Assembly (NCBI GenBank): GCA_963783085.1
Contig: CAWAMJ010000021.1
Location: 1 to 64,000 of the forward strand
Length of the DNA stretch: 64,000 nucleotides
DNA from: CAVYUC01 sp963783085
Lineage (GTDB): Bacteria; Bacteroidota; Bacteroidia; Bacteroidales; Prolixibacteraceae
Direction of reading: 5' to 3'
The position numbers and the translations under genes are program-made. The first letter of the stretch is position 1, and every line of letters begins with the position of its first letter. Shown piece by piece: positions 46,451 through 55,792 of this stretch. The notes below the pieces were generated by a model. It had not been told where the DNA came from. It was given only the letters and a program-made list of their open reading frames with translations, and did not search any database.

Positions 46451-47065
46451 TTACAGGTTTTTGAGCGGATCGAATTTGATTTCGGGCAGGATTTTCCGAA
46501 GCATTTCTGTTACGGTATTTTGGATATCCGGATTGGTATTGTCTACCGCAATGAACGGATTTTCGGGTTCCTCAAACGGGGCGGAAACGCCGGTAAAGTT
46601 TTTTAATTCACCTGTCCGCGCTCTTTTGTAAAGCCCCTTGGGATCGCGTTCTTCGCACACTTCGATTGGTGTGTTGACGAATATTTCGAGAAAGTCATCT
46701 CCGCCAATGATTTCCCGGGCCATCTCACGCATTTTATTGGTGGGACTGATGAATGCACAAATGAGGATGATGCCGCAGTTCATGAAAAGTTTGGAAACTT
46801 CGGCAATGCGCCGGATATTTTCCACGCGATCCTCGTCGGTGAATTTCAGGTTTTTGTTAATGCCTGATCGTACGTTGTCGCCGTCGAGGATTTGACAGAA
46901 ATAATTAAGCTCGAAAAGCCTTTTCTCGAGGTGACTGGCCAGCGTGGTTTTACCGGAGCCGGAAAGGCCTGTGAACCAAATTACTTTTGCATTTTGTTTC
47001 AGGTAGATTTGTTTGGCCCGGCGGTCTTTGATTTTGTCAAATGTTGTGTAGATGTTGTTTGTCAT
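46451..47065 (-). CDS. cysC: Adenylylsulfate kinase, second copy
   Basis: 204 aa: WFTGLSGSGKTTLASHLEKR (P-loop), DGDNVRSGINKNLKFTDEDR, IFVNTPIEVCEERDPKGLYK, DPLKNL end. Full-length CysC making PAPS. Closely resembles the gene at 28391, and both keep DUF2061 directly downstream, so the pair was duplicated as a unit. Confidence 0.94.
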   Translation of the reverse strand: MTNNIYTTFDKIKDRRAKQIYLKQNAKVIWFTGLSGSGKTTLASHLEKRLFELNYFCQILDGDNVRSGINKNLKFTDEDRVENIRRIAEVSKLFMNCGIILICAFISPTNKMREMAREIIGGDDFLEIFVNTPIEVCEERDPKGLYKRARTGELKNFTGVSAPFEEPENPFIAVDNTNPDIQNTVTEMLRKILPEIKFDPLKNL

Positions 47066-47138
47066 AAAAGGTAGAATTTATGGTGAATTGTTGGAGGTTG
47101 CCTGTTAATTGTCGGAATTCTCATTTTGCGTCAATCGG

Positions 47139-47960
47139 TTATCGTACAATGAAGTATGGATTGAGGAGGTTTTGCTTGTTGTAGGTTAGTTCGCCGGAGA
47201 AATCGGTATGCCAGAGTTTTTTGCCGGCGGCATTGGCAATGGCATGGCCGGCGGCGGTGTCCCATTCCATGGTGGGCCCAAACCTCGGGTATTCATCGGC
47301 GAGGCCTTCGGCGACCATGCCTATTTTCAGCGAACTTCCTTTTGAGATAATTTCGACCTGCGGGTGCTCGTTTCTCAGATTGTTGATATAATCTTCTGTA
47401 TCGCCGCTCCTGTGCGACCGGCTGCCTACTATGGTGTAAACGTTATTTTGTGGTTTGGAAACCGGTAACCTGGTCCCTTCTTTCTTTATCCTTTCAAAAG
47501 TTGTTTCATCCCTTACTTTTTCGATTTTCCACGCCCCGGTGGAGAGTTCACCCGCGTAAAGCATTTGATTTACCGGAACATAAATCACTCCCATCACTGG
47601 CTTTCCGTTGGTTATCAATGCGATGTTGACTGTAAATTCACCGTTTCGTTTAATGAACTCCTTTGTGCCGTCGAGCGGATCAACGAGCCAGAACGTTCCC
47701 CAGTGTTTCCGGATTTCGAAGGGTATGTTTTTCCCTTCTTCACTTAAAACCGGGATTCCGGTGATTTTCAACTGTTCGTCGATGATTTGATGACTTGCTT
47801 TGTCGGCAATAGTTAGGGGCGAATTATCGGCTTTTTTTTCAACTGAAAAACCGGCGTCAGGATCGTTGTAAATCTCCAGGATTTTTTCTCCTGCGAGTAT
47901 GGCCGCTTTAATGGCGGTGTCTGTTGTTGCTGTCAAAATAAAATTTTTAAAGGTTATCAT
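47139..47960 (-). CDS. cysQ: 3'(2'),5'-bisphosphate nucleotidase
   Basis: 273 aa. The inositol-monophosphatase-fold motifs are visible: LSEEGKNIPF, WLVDPLDGTKEFIKRNGEFT (DPLDGT metal site) and PTMEWDTAAGHAIANAAGKK (WDxAAGHA). CysQ removes PAP left after sulfotransfer and regenerates AMP. Located 73 bases before cysC. Intact. Confidence 0.93.
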   Translation of the reverse strand: MITFKNFILTATTDTAIKAAILAGEKILEIYNDPDAGFSVEKKADNSPLTIADKASHQIIDEQLKITGIPVLSEEGKNIPFEIRKHWGTFWLVDPLDGTKEFIKRNGEFTVNIALITNGKPVMGVIYVPVNQMLYAGELSTGAWKIEKVRDETTFERIKKEGTRLPVSKPQNNVYTIVGSRSHRSGDTEDYINNLRNEHPQVEIISKGSSLKIGMVAEGLADEYPRFGPTMEWDTAAGHAIANAAGKKLWHTDFSGELTYNKQNLLNPYFIVR

Positions 47961-48894
47961 TATTCCGGCTTCTGGCTCTGACCTCCCCCCAGCCCCTCCA
48001 AAGGAGGGGGGTGGATCGTGCTTCAGACCAGTGAATTGTGTTTTTTAAACCAGTTTATAAATTCGTGAATTCCTTTTTTCAGCGGAGTATTGGGGCTGTA
48101 TCCCAAGTCGTTTATTAACGTGGAAACATCTGCTTCCGTGCGCAACACATCGCGGACCTCCCCCAGCCCCTCCAAAGGAGGGGAGTGGATCGTGCTTCAG
48201 ACCAGTGAACTGTGTTTTTTAAACCAGTTTATAAATTCGTGAATTCCTTTTTTCAGCGGAGTATTGGGGCGGTATCTCAAATCGTTTATTAACGCGGAAA
48301 CATCTGCTTCCGTTCGCAGCACATCGCGGACCTCCCCCAACCCCTCCAAAAGAGGGGAGTGGATCGTGCTTCAGACCAGTGAATTGTGTTTTTTAAACCA
48401 GTTTATAAATTCGTGAATTCCTTTTTTCAGCGGAGTATTGGGGCGGTATCCCAAGTCGTTTATTAACGCTGGAAACATCTGCTTCCGTTCGCAGCACATC
48501 GCGGACCTCCCCCAGCCCCTCCAAAGGAGGGGAGTGGATCGTGCTTCAGACCAGTGAATTGTGTTTTTTAAACCAGTTTATAAATTCGTGAATTCCTTTT
48601 TTCAGCGGAGTATTGGGGCTGTATCCCAAGTCGTTTATTAACGCTGGAAACATCTGCTTCCGTTCGCAACACATCGCGGACCTCCCCCAGCCCCTCCAAA
48701 GGAGGGGAGTGGATCGTGCTTCAGACCAGTGAATTGTATTTTTTATACCAGTTTATAAATTCGTGAATTCCTTTTTTCAGCGGAGTATTGGGGCTGTATC
48801 CCAAGTCGTTTATTAACGTGGAAACATCTGCTTCCGTTCGCAGCACATCGCGAACCTCCCCCAACCCCTCCAAAGGAGGGGAGTGGATCGTGCT
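47961..48894 (-). repeat. Five tandem copies of the epimerase gene 3' end
   Basis: A unit of about 175 bases repeats at 48022, 48196, 48371, 48543 and 48719 (position of the shared CTTCAGACCAGTGAA), ending at the gene's own tail at 48895. Each unit holds the last 45 or so codons of the epimerase plus a 40-base spacer with CCCCTCCAAAGGAGGGG. Copies are nearly identical, and two carry an extra T (CGCTGGAAAC) that breaks the frame. Confidence 0.92.
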
Positions 48895-50274
48895 TCAGAC
48901 CAGTGAATTGTGTTTTTTATACCAGTTTATAAATTCATGAATTCCTTTTTTCAGCGGAGTATTGGGGCGGTATCCCAAGTCGTTTATTAACGCGGAAACA
49001 TCTGCTTCTGTACGCAGCACATCGCCGGGCTGCAGGGGCAGGAATTCCTTACGGGCAGTTTTTCCCATGGCTTCCTCGATGGCCGAGATGTAGTCTGTTA
49101 ACCGGACGGGGGAGGAGTTGCCGATGTTGTAGATTTTATAGGGCGCAGTAGAAACGTTCACTTCTTGAGTTTCACGCGCCGGGGGAGCTGCGGGCTGCGA
49201 GCTACCCTGATACACCGCGCTCCGGGGATTCTCACCCTTCACTTGGTTTCGTGGGATAATTCCACCCGGATGAACATCCGTTCGGACGGGAGTTCCACCA
49301 TCGGATTTCATTTCACTACGTACGGATGTCACTGAATCACCGATTTCATCGGGATTAGTTCGAGCTTTGAGCTTGTCTGTGCTGGTTTCATGCATATCTT
49401 CCTCAGTCGGGTTTTGTGGGACTGTGTCATCAGCTTTTTTTGAATTAGCATTATGCTGCAATAATGAGGCAGCTTCAGTCGTACCTCCTTCGCTGAATCC
49501 TGCATTTAATGAATTCTGAACCGGAGGGGAGTCTATCACGCGAATTACACCTTCCACAATGTCGTCGATGTAAGTGAAATCGCGGACCATGTTGCCGTTG
49601 TTGAATACTTTCAGCGGCTGGTTTTCGGCGATGGCTTTTGCAAACAGGATGGGCGACATGTCGGGGCGCCCCCACGGACCGTATACGGTAAAAAACCGCA
49701 GGCCGGTTGTTGGCAGGCCGAACAGGTGGCTGTATGTGTGTGCCATCAGTTCGTTGCTTTTTTTGGTAGCGGCATAAAGGCTGATGGGATGATCGACATT
49801 GTCAGCGGTGCTGAGGGGCATCTTTTTGTTGTTTCCGTAAACGCTTGATGAACTGGCATAAACCAGGTGTTGAATTTTATTGTGCCGGCAGGCTTCGAGG
49901 ATGTTTGCAAAACCAACAATATTGCTGCTGATGTATGCATCCGGATTTTCAAGGCTGTAGCGTACACCCGCCTGAGCTGCCAAATTACAGACTTTGTCGA
50001 ACTTTTCGCCTGCAAATAATTCCGTTAACCCTTTTTTGTCTTCGAGGTTCATGCGAATAAATGAGTAGCCCGGATATTTGATGCTTTGTATTTTTTTGTT
50101 CCACGTTTCCGCATCGTGGGAGATACCTGTTTCGGCGAGGCGGGCGAATTTCAATTCCGGGTCGTAATAGTCATTGATGTTGTCGATGCCGATAACAGTA
50201 TCACCTCTTTCAAGTAATTTTTTTGCGAGGTGGAAACCTATAAATCCGGCTGTGCCGGTGACTAATATTTTCAT
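48895..50274 (-). CDS. NAD-dependent UDP-sugar epimerase, third copy, with long insertion
   Basis: 459 aa, about 110 longer than the family. ILVTGTAGFIGFHLAKKLLE (NAD site), GIDNINDYYDPELKFA, SLYAATKKSNELMAHTYSHL (Tyr167/Lys171), FFTVYGPWGRPDMSPILF are complete, so the fold is intact. Residues about 252-376 (49147-49521), between VIDSPP and YNIGNSSPV, are foreign: low-complexity and made of in-frame dispersed repeats (AGFSEGGTTEA corresponds to the gattccacgaaggagg-type block). Probably UDP-GlcA 4-epimerase. The only uninterrupted copy of three, so probably the working one. Confidence 0.88.
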   Translation of the reverse strand: MKILVTGTAGFIGFHLAKKLLERGDTVIGIDNINDYYDPELKFARLAETGISHDAETWNKKIQSIKYPGYSFIRMNLEDKKGLTELFAGEKFDKVCNLAAQAGVRYSLENPDAYISSNIVGFANILEACRHNKIQHLVYASSSSVYGNNKKMPLSTADNVDHPISLYAATKKSNELMAHTYSHLFGLPTTGLRFFTVYGPWGRPDMSPILFAKAIAENQPLKVFNNGNMVRDFTYIDDIVEGVIRVIDSPPVQNSLNAGFSEGGTTEAASLLQHNANSKKADDTVPQNPTEEDMHETSTDKLKARTNPDEIGDSVTSVRSEMKSDGGTPVRTDVHPGGIIPRNQVKGENPRSAVYQGSSQPAAPPARETQEVNVSTAPYKIYNIGNSSPVRLTDYISAIEEAMGKTARKEFLPLQPGDVLRTEADVSALINDLGYRPNTPLKKGIHEFINWYKKHNSLV

Positions 50275-50555
50275 TTATATATGTTTTGTTCAGAGTTCAG
50301 GGTTCAGAGTTCAGAGTTCAGAGTTCCGGGTTCAGAGTTCCGGGTTCAGAGTTCCGGGTTCAGAGTTCCGGGTTCAGAGTTCAAAGTTCAGAGTTCAGAG
50401 TTCAGAGTTCCGGGTTCAAAGTTCAAAGTTTAAAGAATGTATAGTTTTTTACTGTGACTGTGACTTGACTGTGACTGTGACTGTCACTGATCACTGATCA
50501 CTGATCACTGATCACTGAGACTGGGTTTCGGGTACAAAGTTGGCGGGGGATTGAA
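50275..50555. repeat. Heptamer tract GTTCAGA/GTTCCGG and TCACTGA
   Basis: 50290-50435 is a perfect 7-base register for about 20 units (GTTCAGA, GTTCCGG, GTTCAAA). 50478-50515 is TCACTGA repeated five times, itself palindromic (TGATCA). No gene. Confidence 0.9.
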
Positions 50556-52361
50556 TCAGAATTTCCAGAACCAGGGGATGAGCCAGACGCTGAGCAAAAA
50601 TGCGATGATCTGCATGGGCAATCCGATTCGCAGGAAATCTCGGTGTGAATATTTTCCGATGGATTTGATGATCAGGTTGGCGCGGTAACCTCTGGCAGTC
50701 ATGTAGCTGGAGGCGCCGGCAATGGCAATGGCCACAAAAAACGGTTTGGGATCGGCGTTCAATAATTGCGCAGCCACAATGGCCACGGGAAATGCCAGCG
50801 CTACTGCCGCGTTGTTGGTGATAATTTCGGTCAGTACAGACGTGAACAGATAAATAAAAGCCAATACCACTCCGGGATGCATCGACTTGATGATCCCCAC
50901 AAATTCTGCGGCCAGCGATTCTGCAATCCCGGCATTTTGCAATGCGCGGCTAACGGCAAATGCCGAAGCAATGGTAACTATCAGGTCCCAACTCACCGCT
51001 TTGGTGTATACCTGTTGGGGAAGGATTTTCAACCATATCAGCAGAAGCGCTGCAAAAGCCACAAAGAACAGGATGTTTAAACGCATCCCATATCCCCAGG
51101 AAATGAGTTCATTAATTACGATGCCCAGAACCATGGCTGCCAAAACGCTGAAAGCCAGCCATTTTTTTAGCGAGCTTTTTTCAATCCGCATATCGCGGAC
51201 GTAGTTCACGAGGTAGAATATCCGGGAAGTTCCCCAAACGTCAGCAAAACGTTCGGTGGCAAGCAACACTACATTGTCGCCCACTTTTAGTTTCAGGTTG
51301 TTTATGTTTGCGGCAATGCGTTCGCCATTCCGATGCACCGCCAGTACCACAGCATTAAAATGTTCAAAAAAGCTGTATTCCTTAATTGTTTGTCCGAGGC
51401 CTGCAAACCGCGGCGACAAAACAACTTCGTATTGTTTCAACTCAGCCGGATTGGCTTCATCGAGGTATTCCATGCCCGAAAGCTTAATGTTTTTATGTGC
51501 CAGGATGTAATTGAGCCTGTCGGATGAACCTGCCACCAAAAGATGGTCGCCGGAATGAAGTTTCAGTTCCCTGCTGCCATTCGGTATGATGATGCGGCTG
51601 TTTCGTTCGATGGACTGGATTTGCAACCCGTTCAGCCCCGGCAACCGGTTTCCGATCAGCGTCTCCCCGATAAACCTGCTGTTTTCGGGAAGCGTCAGGT
51701 TGTAATAGTAATCTTTTGTTTCCGGTGGCTCTTCCATTACTTTAATTCTTTTCCCCGGTAATAAAAGGTTGCCGAATACCGCCACGTAGCCGAACCCGAC
51801 CAGGGAAATCAATCCGCCCAGTTTTGCGAGCTCGAACAAATGGAAACCCTGGTAACCGCTGTCCAGCATGAGCCCGTGGACCACCAGGTTGGAAGACGTG
51901 CCGATGAGTGTGCACATTCCCCCGAAGATGGCGGCATAGGAGAGGGGAATCAGAAACTTTTTGTAGGATAGTTTCATAAGCTCCGCCCACTTGATAAGCA
52001 GCGGAGCGATGTTAACGACCACGGGCAGATTGTTTAAAAATGCCGAAAGAAATGCAATGGGTATCATAATCCGCGGCAGCAGAAAAGGCATTGGATTTTT
52101 TTTCCGGGGCAGCCATGCCCGGGCCAGGCGTGTAATAAGCCCTGACTGTTTGATTCCCTCGTTCACCAAAAACAACACCACGATGGTTACAACCCCGTTG
52201 TTTGAAAATCCGGCGATCATTTCTTCGGGAGAGATGATTCCTGTAGCCATAAAAATTACCGCAGCGCTGAAAAGGATCAGTCCCGGCCGCATGGCTTCTG
52301 TTAAAAAAGCCACGAGGATGTAAAGGAGGACTGCAATGGTGATTATTGTGGAAATGGTCAT
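50556..52361 (-). CDS. SLC13-family permease with TrkA_C domains
   Basis: 601 aa. Hydrophobic N-terminal half with FLSAFLNNLPVVVNIAPLLI and GTSSNLVVHGLMLDSGYQGF (SLC13/DASS substrate-sodium motif). Residues about 215-385 hold two RCK_C-like TrkA_C domains (LKLHSGDHLLVAGSSDRL; LKLKVGDNVVLLATERF). The C-terminal transporter half has FTSVLTEIITNNAAVALAFP. Bacterial proteins of this layout include sulfate importers and, beside cysC/cysQ genes, sulfate is the probable substrate. Intact. Confidence 0.88.
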   Translation of the reverse strand: MTISTIITIAVLLYILVAFLTEAMRPGLILFSAAVIFMATGIISPEEMIAGFSNNGVVTIVVLFLVNEGIKQSGLITRLARAWLPRKKNPMPFLLPRIMIPIAFLSAFLNNLPVVVNIAPLLIKWAELMKLSYKKFLIPLSYAAIFGGMCTLIGTSSNLVVHGLMLDSGYQGFHLFELAKLGGLISLVGFGYVAVFGNLLLPGKRIKVMEEPPETKDYYYNLTLPENSRFIGETLIGNRLPGLNGLQIQSIERNSRIIIPNGSRELKLHSGDHLLVAGSSDRLNYILAHKNIKLSGMEYLDEANPAELKQYEVVLSPRFAGLGQTIKEYSFFEHFNAVVLAVHRNGERIAANINNLKLKVGDNVVLLATERFADVWGTSRIFYLVNYVRDMRIEKSSLKKWLAFSVLAAMVLGIVINELISWGYGMRLNILFFVAFAALLLIWLKILPQQVYTKAVSWDLIVTIASAFAVSRALQNAGIAESLAAEFVGIIKSMHPGVVLAFIYLFTSVLTEIITNNAAVALAFPVAIVAAQLLNADPKPFFVAIAIAGASSYMTARGYRANLIIKSIGKYSHRDFLRIGLPMQIIAFLLSVWLIPWFWKF

Positions 52362-53854
52362 GACGGTATGGTGCGAAATTTACCCCCGATCCCCAGGGAG
52401 GAGTTTGATCCTGCTTAATTCGATTTTTATTATTCCATGCGACATTTTACAAGTTTTTGGTGTCAGTAGTTGACAAAAATGCTGTGATCGGGCTTCGTCC
52501 CTGGGGGAAAGGGGTAGCGCTGGATTCTTAGAACAGGAACATTTTATGTGGTGCGAAATTTACCCCCGACCCCAGGGGGAGTTTGATCCTGCTTAATTCG
52601 ATTTGTTTTATTTTGCCTATTCCAGATAATTTTTAACTTTTGAAGTAATTTGCTTTATCACTTCGTCAATATTTGTTTCGACTTCATTATTGGAGAAACG
52701 AATTACTTCCAGTTTGAATGACTTCAATTCATCTGTCCTTTTTTTATCCGACTCTTTGGAATTTAAATGTATTTTACCATCCAGTTCTATTACTAATTTT
52801 GCTGCATGACAATAAAAATCAACGATGTATGGACCTATGGGATGTTGTCTGCGAAAACGCGAATTACAAATTTGTTTTCCTTTTAATTTCTGCCAGAGAA
52901 CCATTTCTTCTTTGGTCATATTATTACGAAGTCTTCTGGCTTTTTCAAAAGTAACCGGAACAGCTCCATAATACATTGATTTATTTACTTCTTCTGTCAT
53001 GAGTAAGCACGGTGTGCGGGCTTCGCCCCCTGGGGGAAAGGGGTAGCGCTGGATTTTTAGATCAGGAACATTTAATGGGATCCGAGATTTACCCCCGACC
53101 CCAGGGGGAGTTTGATCCTGCTTAATTCGATTTTTATTATTCCACGCGACAATTTACAAGTTTTTGGTGTCGGTAGTTGACAAAAATGCTGTGTGCGGGC
53201 TTCGCCCCCTGGGGGAAAGGGGTAGCGCTGGATTTTTAGAACAGGAACATTTTATGTGGTGTGAGATTTACCCCCGACCCCAGGGGGGAGTTTGATCCTG
53301 CTTAATTCGATTTTTATTATTCCACGCGACAATTTACAAGTTTTTGGTGTCGGTAGTTGACAAAAATGCTGTGTGCGGGCTTCGCCCCCTGGGGGAAAGG
53401 GGTAGCTCTGGATTTTAAGATCAGGAACATTTTATGGTATCCGAGATTTACCCCCGATCCCCAGGGGGAAGTTTGATCCTGCTTAATTCGATTTTTATTA
53501 TTCCACGCGACATTTTACAAGTTTTTGGTGTCGGTAGTTGATAAAAATGCTGCGTGCGGGCTTCGCCCCCTGGGGGAAAGGGGTAGCGCTGGATTTTTAG
53601 ATCAGGAACATTTTATGGGATGCCGAGATTTACCCCCGACCCCCAGGGGGAGTTTGATCCTGCTTAATTCGATTTTTATTATTCCACGCGACATTTTACA
53701 AGTTTTTGGTGTCGGTAGTTGACAAAAATGCTGTGTGCGGGCTTCGCCCCCTGGGGGAAAGGGGTAGCGCCGGATTTTTAGAACAGGAACATTTTATGTG
53801 GTGCGAAATTTACCCCCGACCCCCTAGTGAAAGGGGTAGCGGAGGCGGCAGCTT
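52362..53854. repeat. Tandem array of ~181-base units with GC hairpins
   Basis: Units start at GAAATTTACCCCCGA/GAGATTTACCCCCGA near 52375, 52555, 53086, 53265, 53446, 53627 and 53807. Each has ACCCCCGACCCCAGGGGGAG near one end and GGCTTCGCCCCCTGGGGGAA plus AGGGGTAGCGC near the other, around a core of about 70 bases. In one unit (52555-53086) the core is replaced by the DUF559 gene. Confidence 0.9.
52617..53000 (-). CDS. DUF559 protein (Vsr/PD-(D/E)XK-like endonuclease)
   Basis: 127 aa. TFEKARRLRNNMTKEEMVLW, FRRQHPIGPYIVDFYCHAAK, LVIELDGKIHLNSKESDKKR are classic DUF559 motifs, D...E-x-D resembling the Vsr active site. The ORF occupies a repeat unit: the TTTACCCCCGACCCC hairpin lies 40 bases past its stop and the GGGCTTCGCCCCCTG hairpin 18 bases before its start, in the same positions as in empty units. 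Function of the family is not established. Confidence 0.92.
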   Translation of the reverse strand: MTEEVNKSMYYGAVPVTFEKARRLRNNMTKEEMVLWQKLKGKQICNSRFRRQHPIGPYIVDFYCHAAKLVIELDGKIHLNSKESDKKRTDELKSFKLEVIRFSNNEVETNIDEVIKQITSKVKNYLE

Positions 53855-55156
53855 TTACAACTTATATACTTTTTCGGAGCCGTCTTTGATCATGTTGCGC
53901 ATATCGACAATCATCTTTGAATGTTGCTGGATAAAATTGATATCGAATGCCGAATGGTTGGTGGTTAGCACCACGCAGTCGGCCTGGCCGAGTGTTTCTT
54001 CGGTGAGCTCAACAGACTGAAGTTCCCGGCCTTCATGTGTCTTCACTTTCGCGATGAACGGATCGTGATAGCCAACTTTGCCGCCTTTGTGGGTTACGAT
54101 GTCCATGATTTCGAGCGCCGGCGATTCGCGTTCGTCGTTGATGTTCGGCTTGTAAGCCACACCCAGAAAAAGGATGTTGCTTCCGTTGACTGCTTTTTTG
54201 TGGCGGTTGAGGGCAGTGGCAATTTTTATGTACATGTAATGTGGCATCCGCATGTTAATGTGCCCCGCAGCATGTATCATGCTCAGGTCGAAGTCGAAAC
54301 GTTTGGCAATGTATTCGAGGTAGAACGGGTCGAGCGGAATGCAGTGGCCGCCGATTCCCGGTCCGGGATAAAACGCCTGAAATCCGAACGGTTTCGTTTT
54401 GGCTGCATCGATTACTTCCCAGATATTGATGTCCATTTTTCCGGAAAGCAATGCCAGTTCATTGATGAGACTGATGTTCACCAGCCGGTAAGTATTTTCA
54501 AGGATTTTTACCATTTCGGCTACCCGCGGCGAGCTTACCGGATGAATGTTATCGATTGCTTTTAGATATAGTGCCTGTCCGATTTCCAGTCCTTCGGGAG
54601 TCATTGCCCCCAGAACTTTCGGGGTATTGCGTGTGTGAAAGGCTTTGTTTCCGGGGTCGACGCGCTCGGGTGAATATGCCAGCCAGAAATCATCGCCGTG
54701 TTTCAATCCGCTTTCCTTTTCGATGATGGGCAGCATGAAGTCTTCGGTGGTAGTGGGGTAGGTGGTGCTTTCGAGACTGATAAACGTTCCTTTTTTCATA
54801 TGGCGGCCTATGTCGGTACATGCGCCTTCAATGTAGCTCATGTCCGGTTTTTTGAACCGGTCGAGGGGCGTTGGCACGCAAATCAGCAGCGCATCACACT
54901 CTTTTATCCGGGTGAAATCGGTTGTAGCCGACAAGGTTACATTTTCTACTACTTCCCGCAGGACGGCATCGCGAATATCGCCGATGTAGTTATTGCCGTG
55001 GTTAATTTGATCCACTTTGCCGGCATTTTTATCAAAGCCGATTACTTTCACTTTTGCTTCCGCAAAATTAACAGCCAGGGGCAGGCCTACATATCCCAGG
55101 CCAATAATACCAACTACTTCGGCGTTATTTTTAATTTTTTCCAGTAAGGTTTCCAT
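53855..55156 (-). CDS. UDP-sugar 6-dehydrogenase (WbpA/TviB-type)
   Basis: 433 aa. EVVGIIGLGYVGLPLAVNFA (NAD site, residues 14-33), LICVPTPLD, TTYPTTTEDF, and FYPGPGIGGHCIPLDPFYLE with catalytic Cys272. VAYKPNINDERESPALEIM marks the C-terminal domain. It most resembles UDP-N-acetylglucosamine/ManNAc 6-dehydrogenases and would make a uronic-acid precursor for the glycan. UDP-glucose as substrate is possible. Intact, with the repeat array directly after its stop. Confidence 0.9.
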   Translation of the reverse strand: METLLEKIKNNAEVVGIIGLGYVGLPLAVNFAEAKVKVIGFDKNAGKVDQINHGNNYIGDIRDAVLREVVENVTLSATTDFTRIKECDALLICVPTPLDRFKKPDMSYIEGACTDIGRHMKKGTFISLESTTYPTTTEDFMLPIIEKESGLKHGDDFWLAYSPERVDPGNKAFHTRNTPKVLGAMTPEGLEIGQALYLKAIDNIHPVSSPRVAEMVKILENTYRLVNISLINELALLSGKMDINIWEVIDAAKTKPFGFQAFYPGPGIGGHCIPLDPFYLEYIAKRFDFDLSMIHAAGHINMRMPHYMYIKIATALNRHKKAVNGSNILFLGVAYKPNINDERESPALEIMDIVTHKGGKVGYHDPFIAKVKTHEGRELQSVELTEETLGQADCVVLTTNHSAFDINFIQQHSKMIVDMRNMIKDGSEKVYKL

Positions 55157-55252
55157 ATAAATTTATTACAGTGGTTAAATTGTTTTTAAATTTTATTCTG
55201 ATGATGGCCAATGATTAAAGGTTGTTCTTCAGCCTGCAAAAATGCAGGGATT

Positions 55253-55792
55253 TCATGAAGCAGTCAGGTCTTTTTTCCAGATGAGCAAGGTTGGTTTATC
55301 GTTAAAAAAGTGGCTCATTTGTTCTTCGGTGAGCATGATGTATACGATTGCCTTGCCAATCAGTTTTTCAGTTTTGTGAATCAGCTTGTCAATATAAGCG
55401 GTATCAAGTTCATTGCCGACGAGCGCCATTTCAATGGTGCCGGAGTCGACCCCTGATGCAAAACTGCCGGTAAGATAGGCGCGTTCGAGATTGCCGATCT
55501 GGCTGGTTACCCGTTGCACCAGTTGATCAATCCCAACCACTTTTTTTAAAATGTTGTTGATGTCGTCGTACAGCGGATGTTCAGCATTGGCGCGGTATAT
55601 CCGTTTGTTCGTTGTATATTCCGAAGTAAGTAGCCCGGCTTCCGCCAACCTGTTCAATTCGAGACGAATGGCATTTGCGGATTCTCCAAACTCCTTCTCC
55701 ATGCCCCTGAGATGGCCTGTTGTTTTGGTATTCAGAAAAAACTTCATCAGAAGTTTAATTCTGGTACGTGATGTTATTAAAGAATCGAGCAT
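55253..55792 (-). CDS. Winged-helix plus nucleotidyltransferase protein
   Basis: 179 aa: LLMKFFLNTKTTGHLRGMEK, EFGESANAIRLELNRLAEAG (winged helix), GNLERAYLTGSFASGVDSGT and IEMALVGNELD (degenerate nucleotidyltransferase), YIMLTEEQMSHFFNDKPTLL. Same architecture as 45141. Located 97 bases before the UDP-sugar dehydrogenase gene, a common order in Bacteroidota capsule loci, so a local regulator is likely (inference). Confidence 0.85.
   Translation of the reverse strand: MLDSLITSRTRIKLLMKFFLNTKTTGHLRGMEKEFGESANAIRLELNRLAEAGLLTSEYTTNKRIYRANAEHPLYDDINNILKKVVGIDQLVQRVTSQIGNLERAYLTGSFASGVDSGTIEMALVGNELDTAYIDKLIHKTEKLIGKAIVYIMLTEEQMSHFFNDKPTLLIWKKDLTAS

Noticed and set aside
47961..48900. Regularly spaced repeats considered as CRISPR
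   Set aside because: Spacers are not unique; each unit is the same gene tail plus the same hairpin, and there are no cas genes.
50174..50497. Plus-strand frame rich in FRVQSS units
   Set aside because: Direct translation of GTTCAGA heptamers overlapping the start of an opposite-strand epimerase gene.
54035..55147. Long plus-strand frames opposite the UDP-sugar dehydrogenase
   Set aside because: Antisense shadows; the minus-strand protein has NAD-site and Cys272 motifs.
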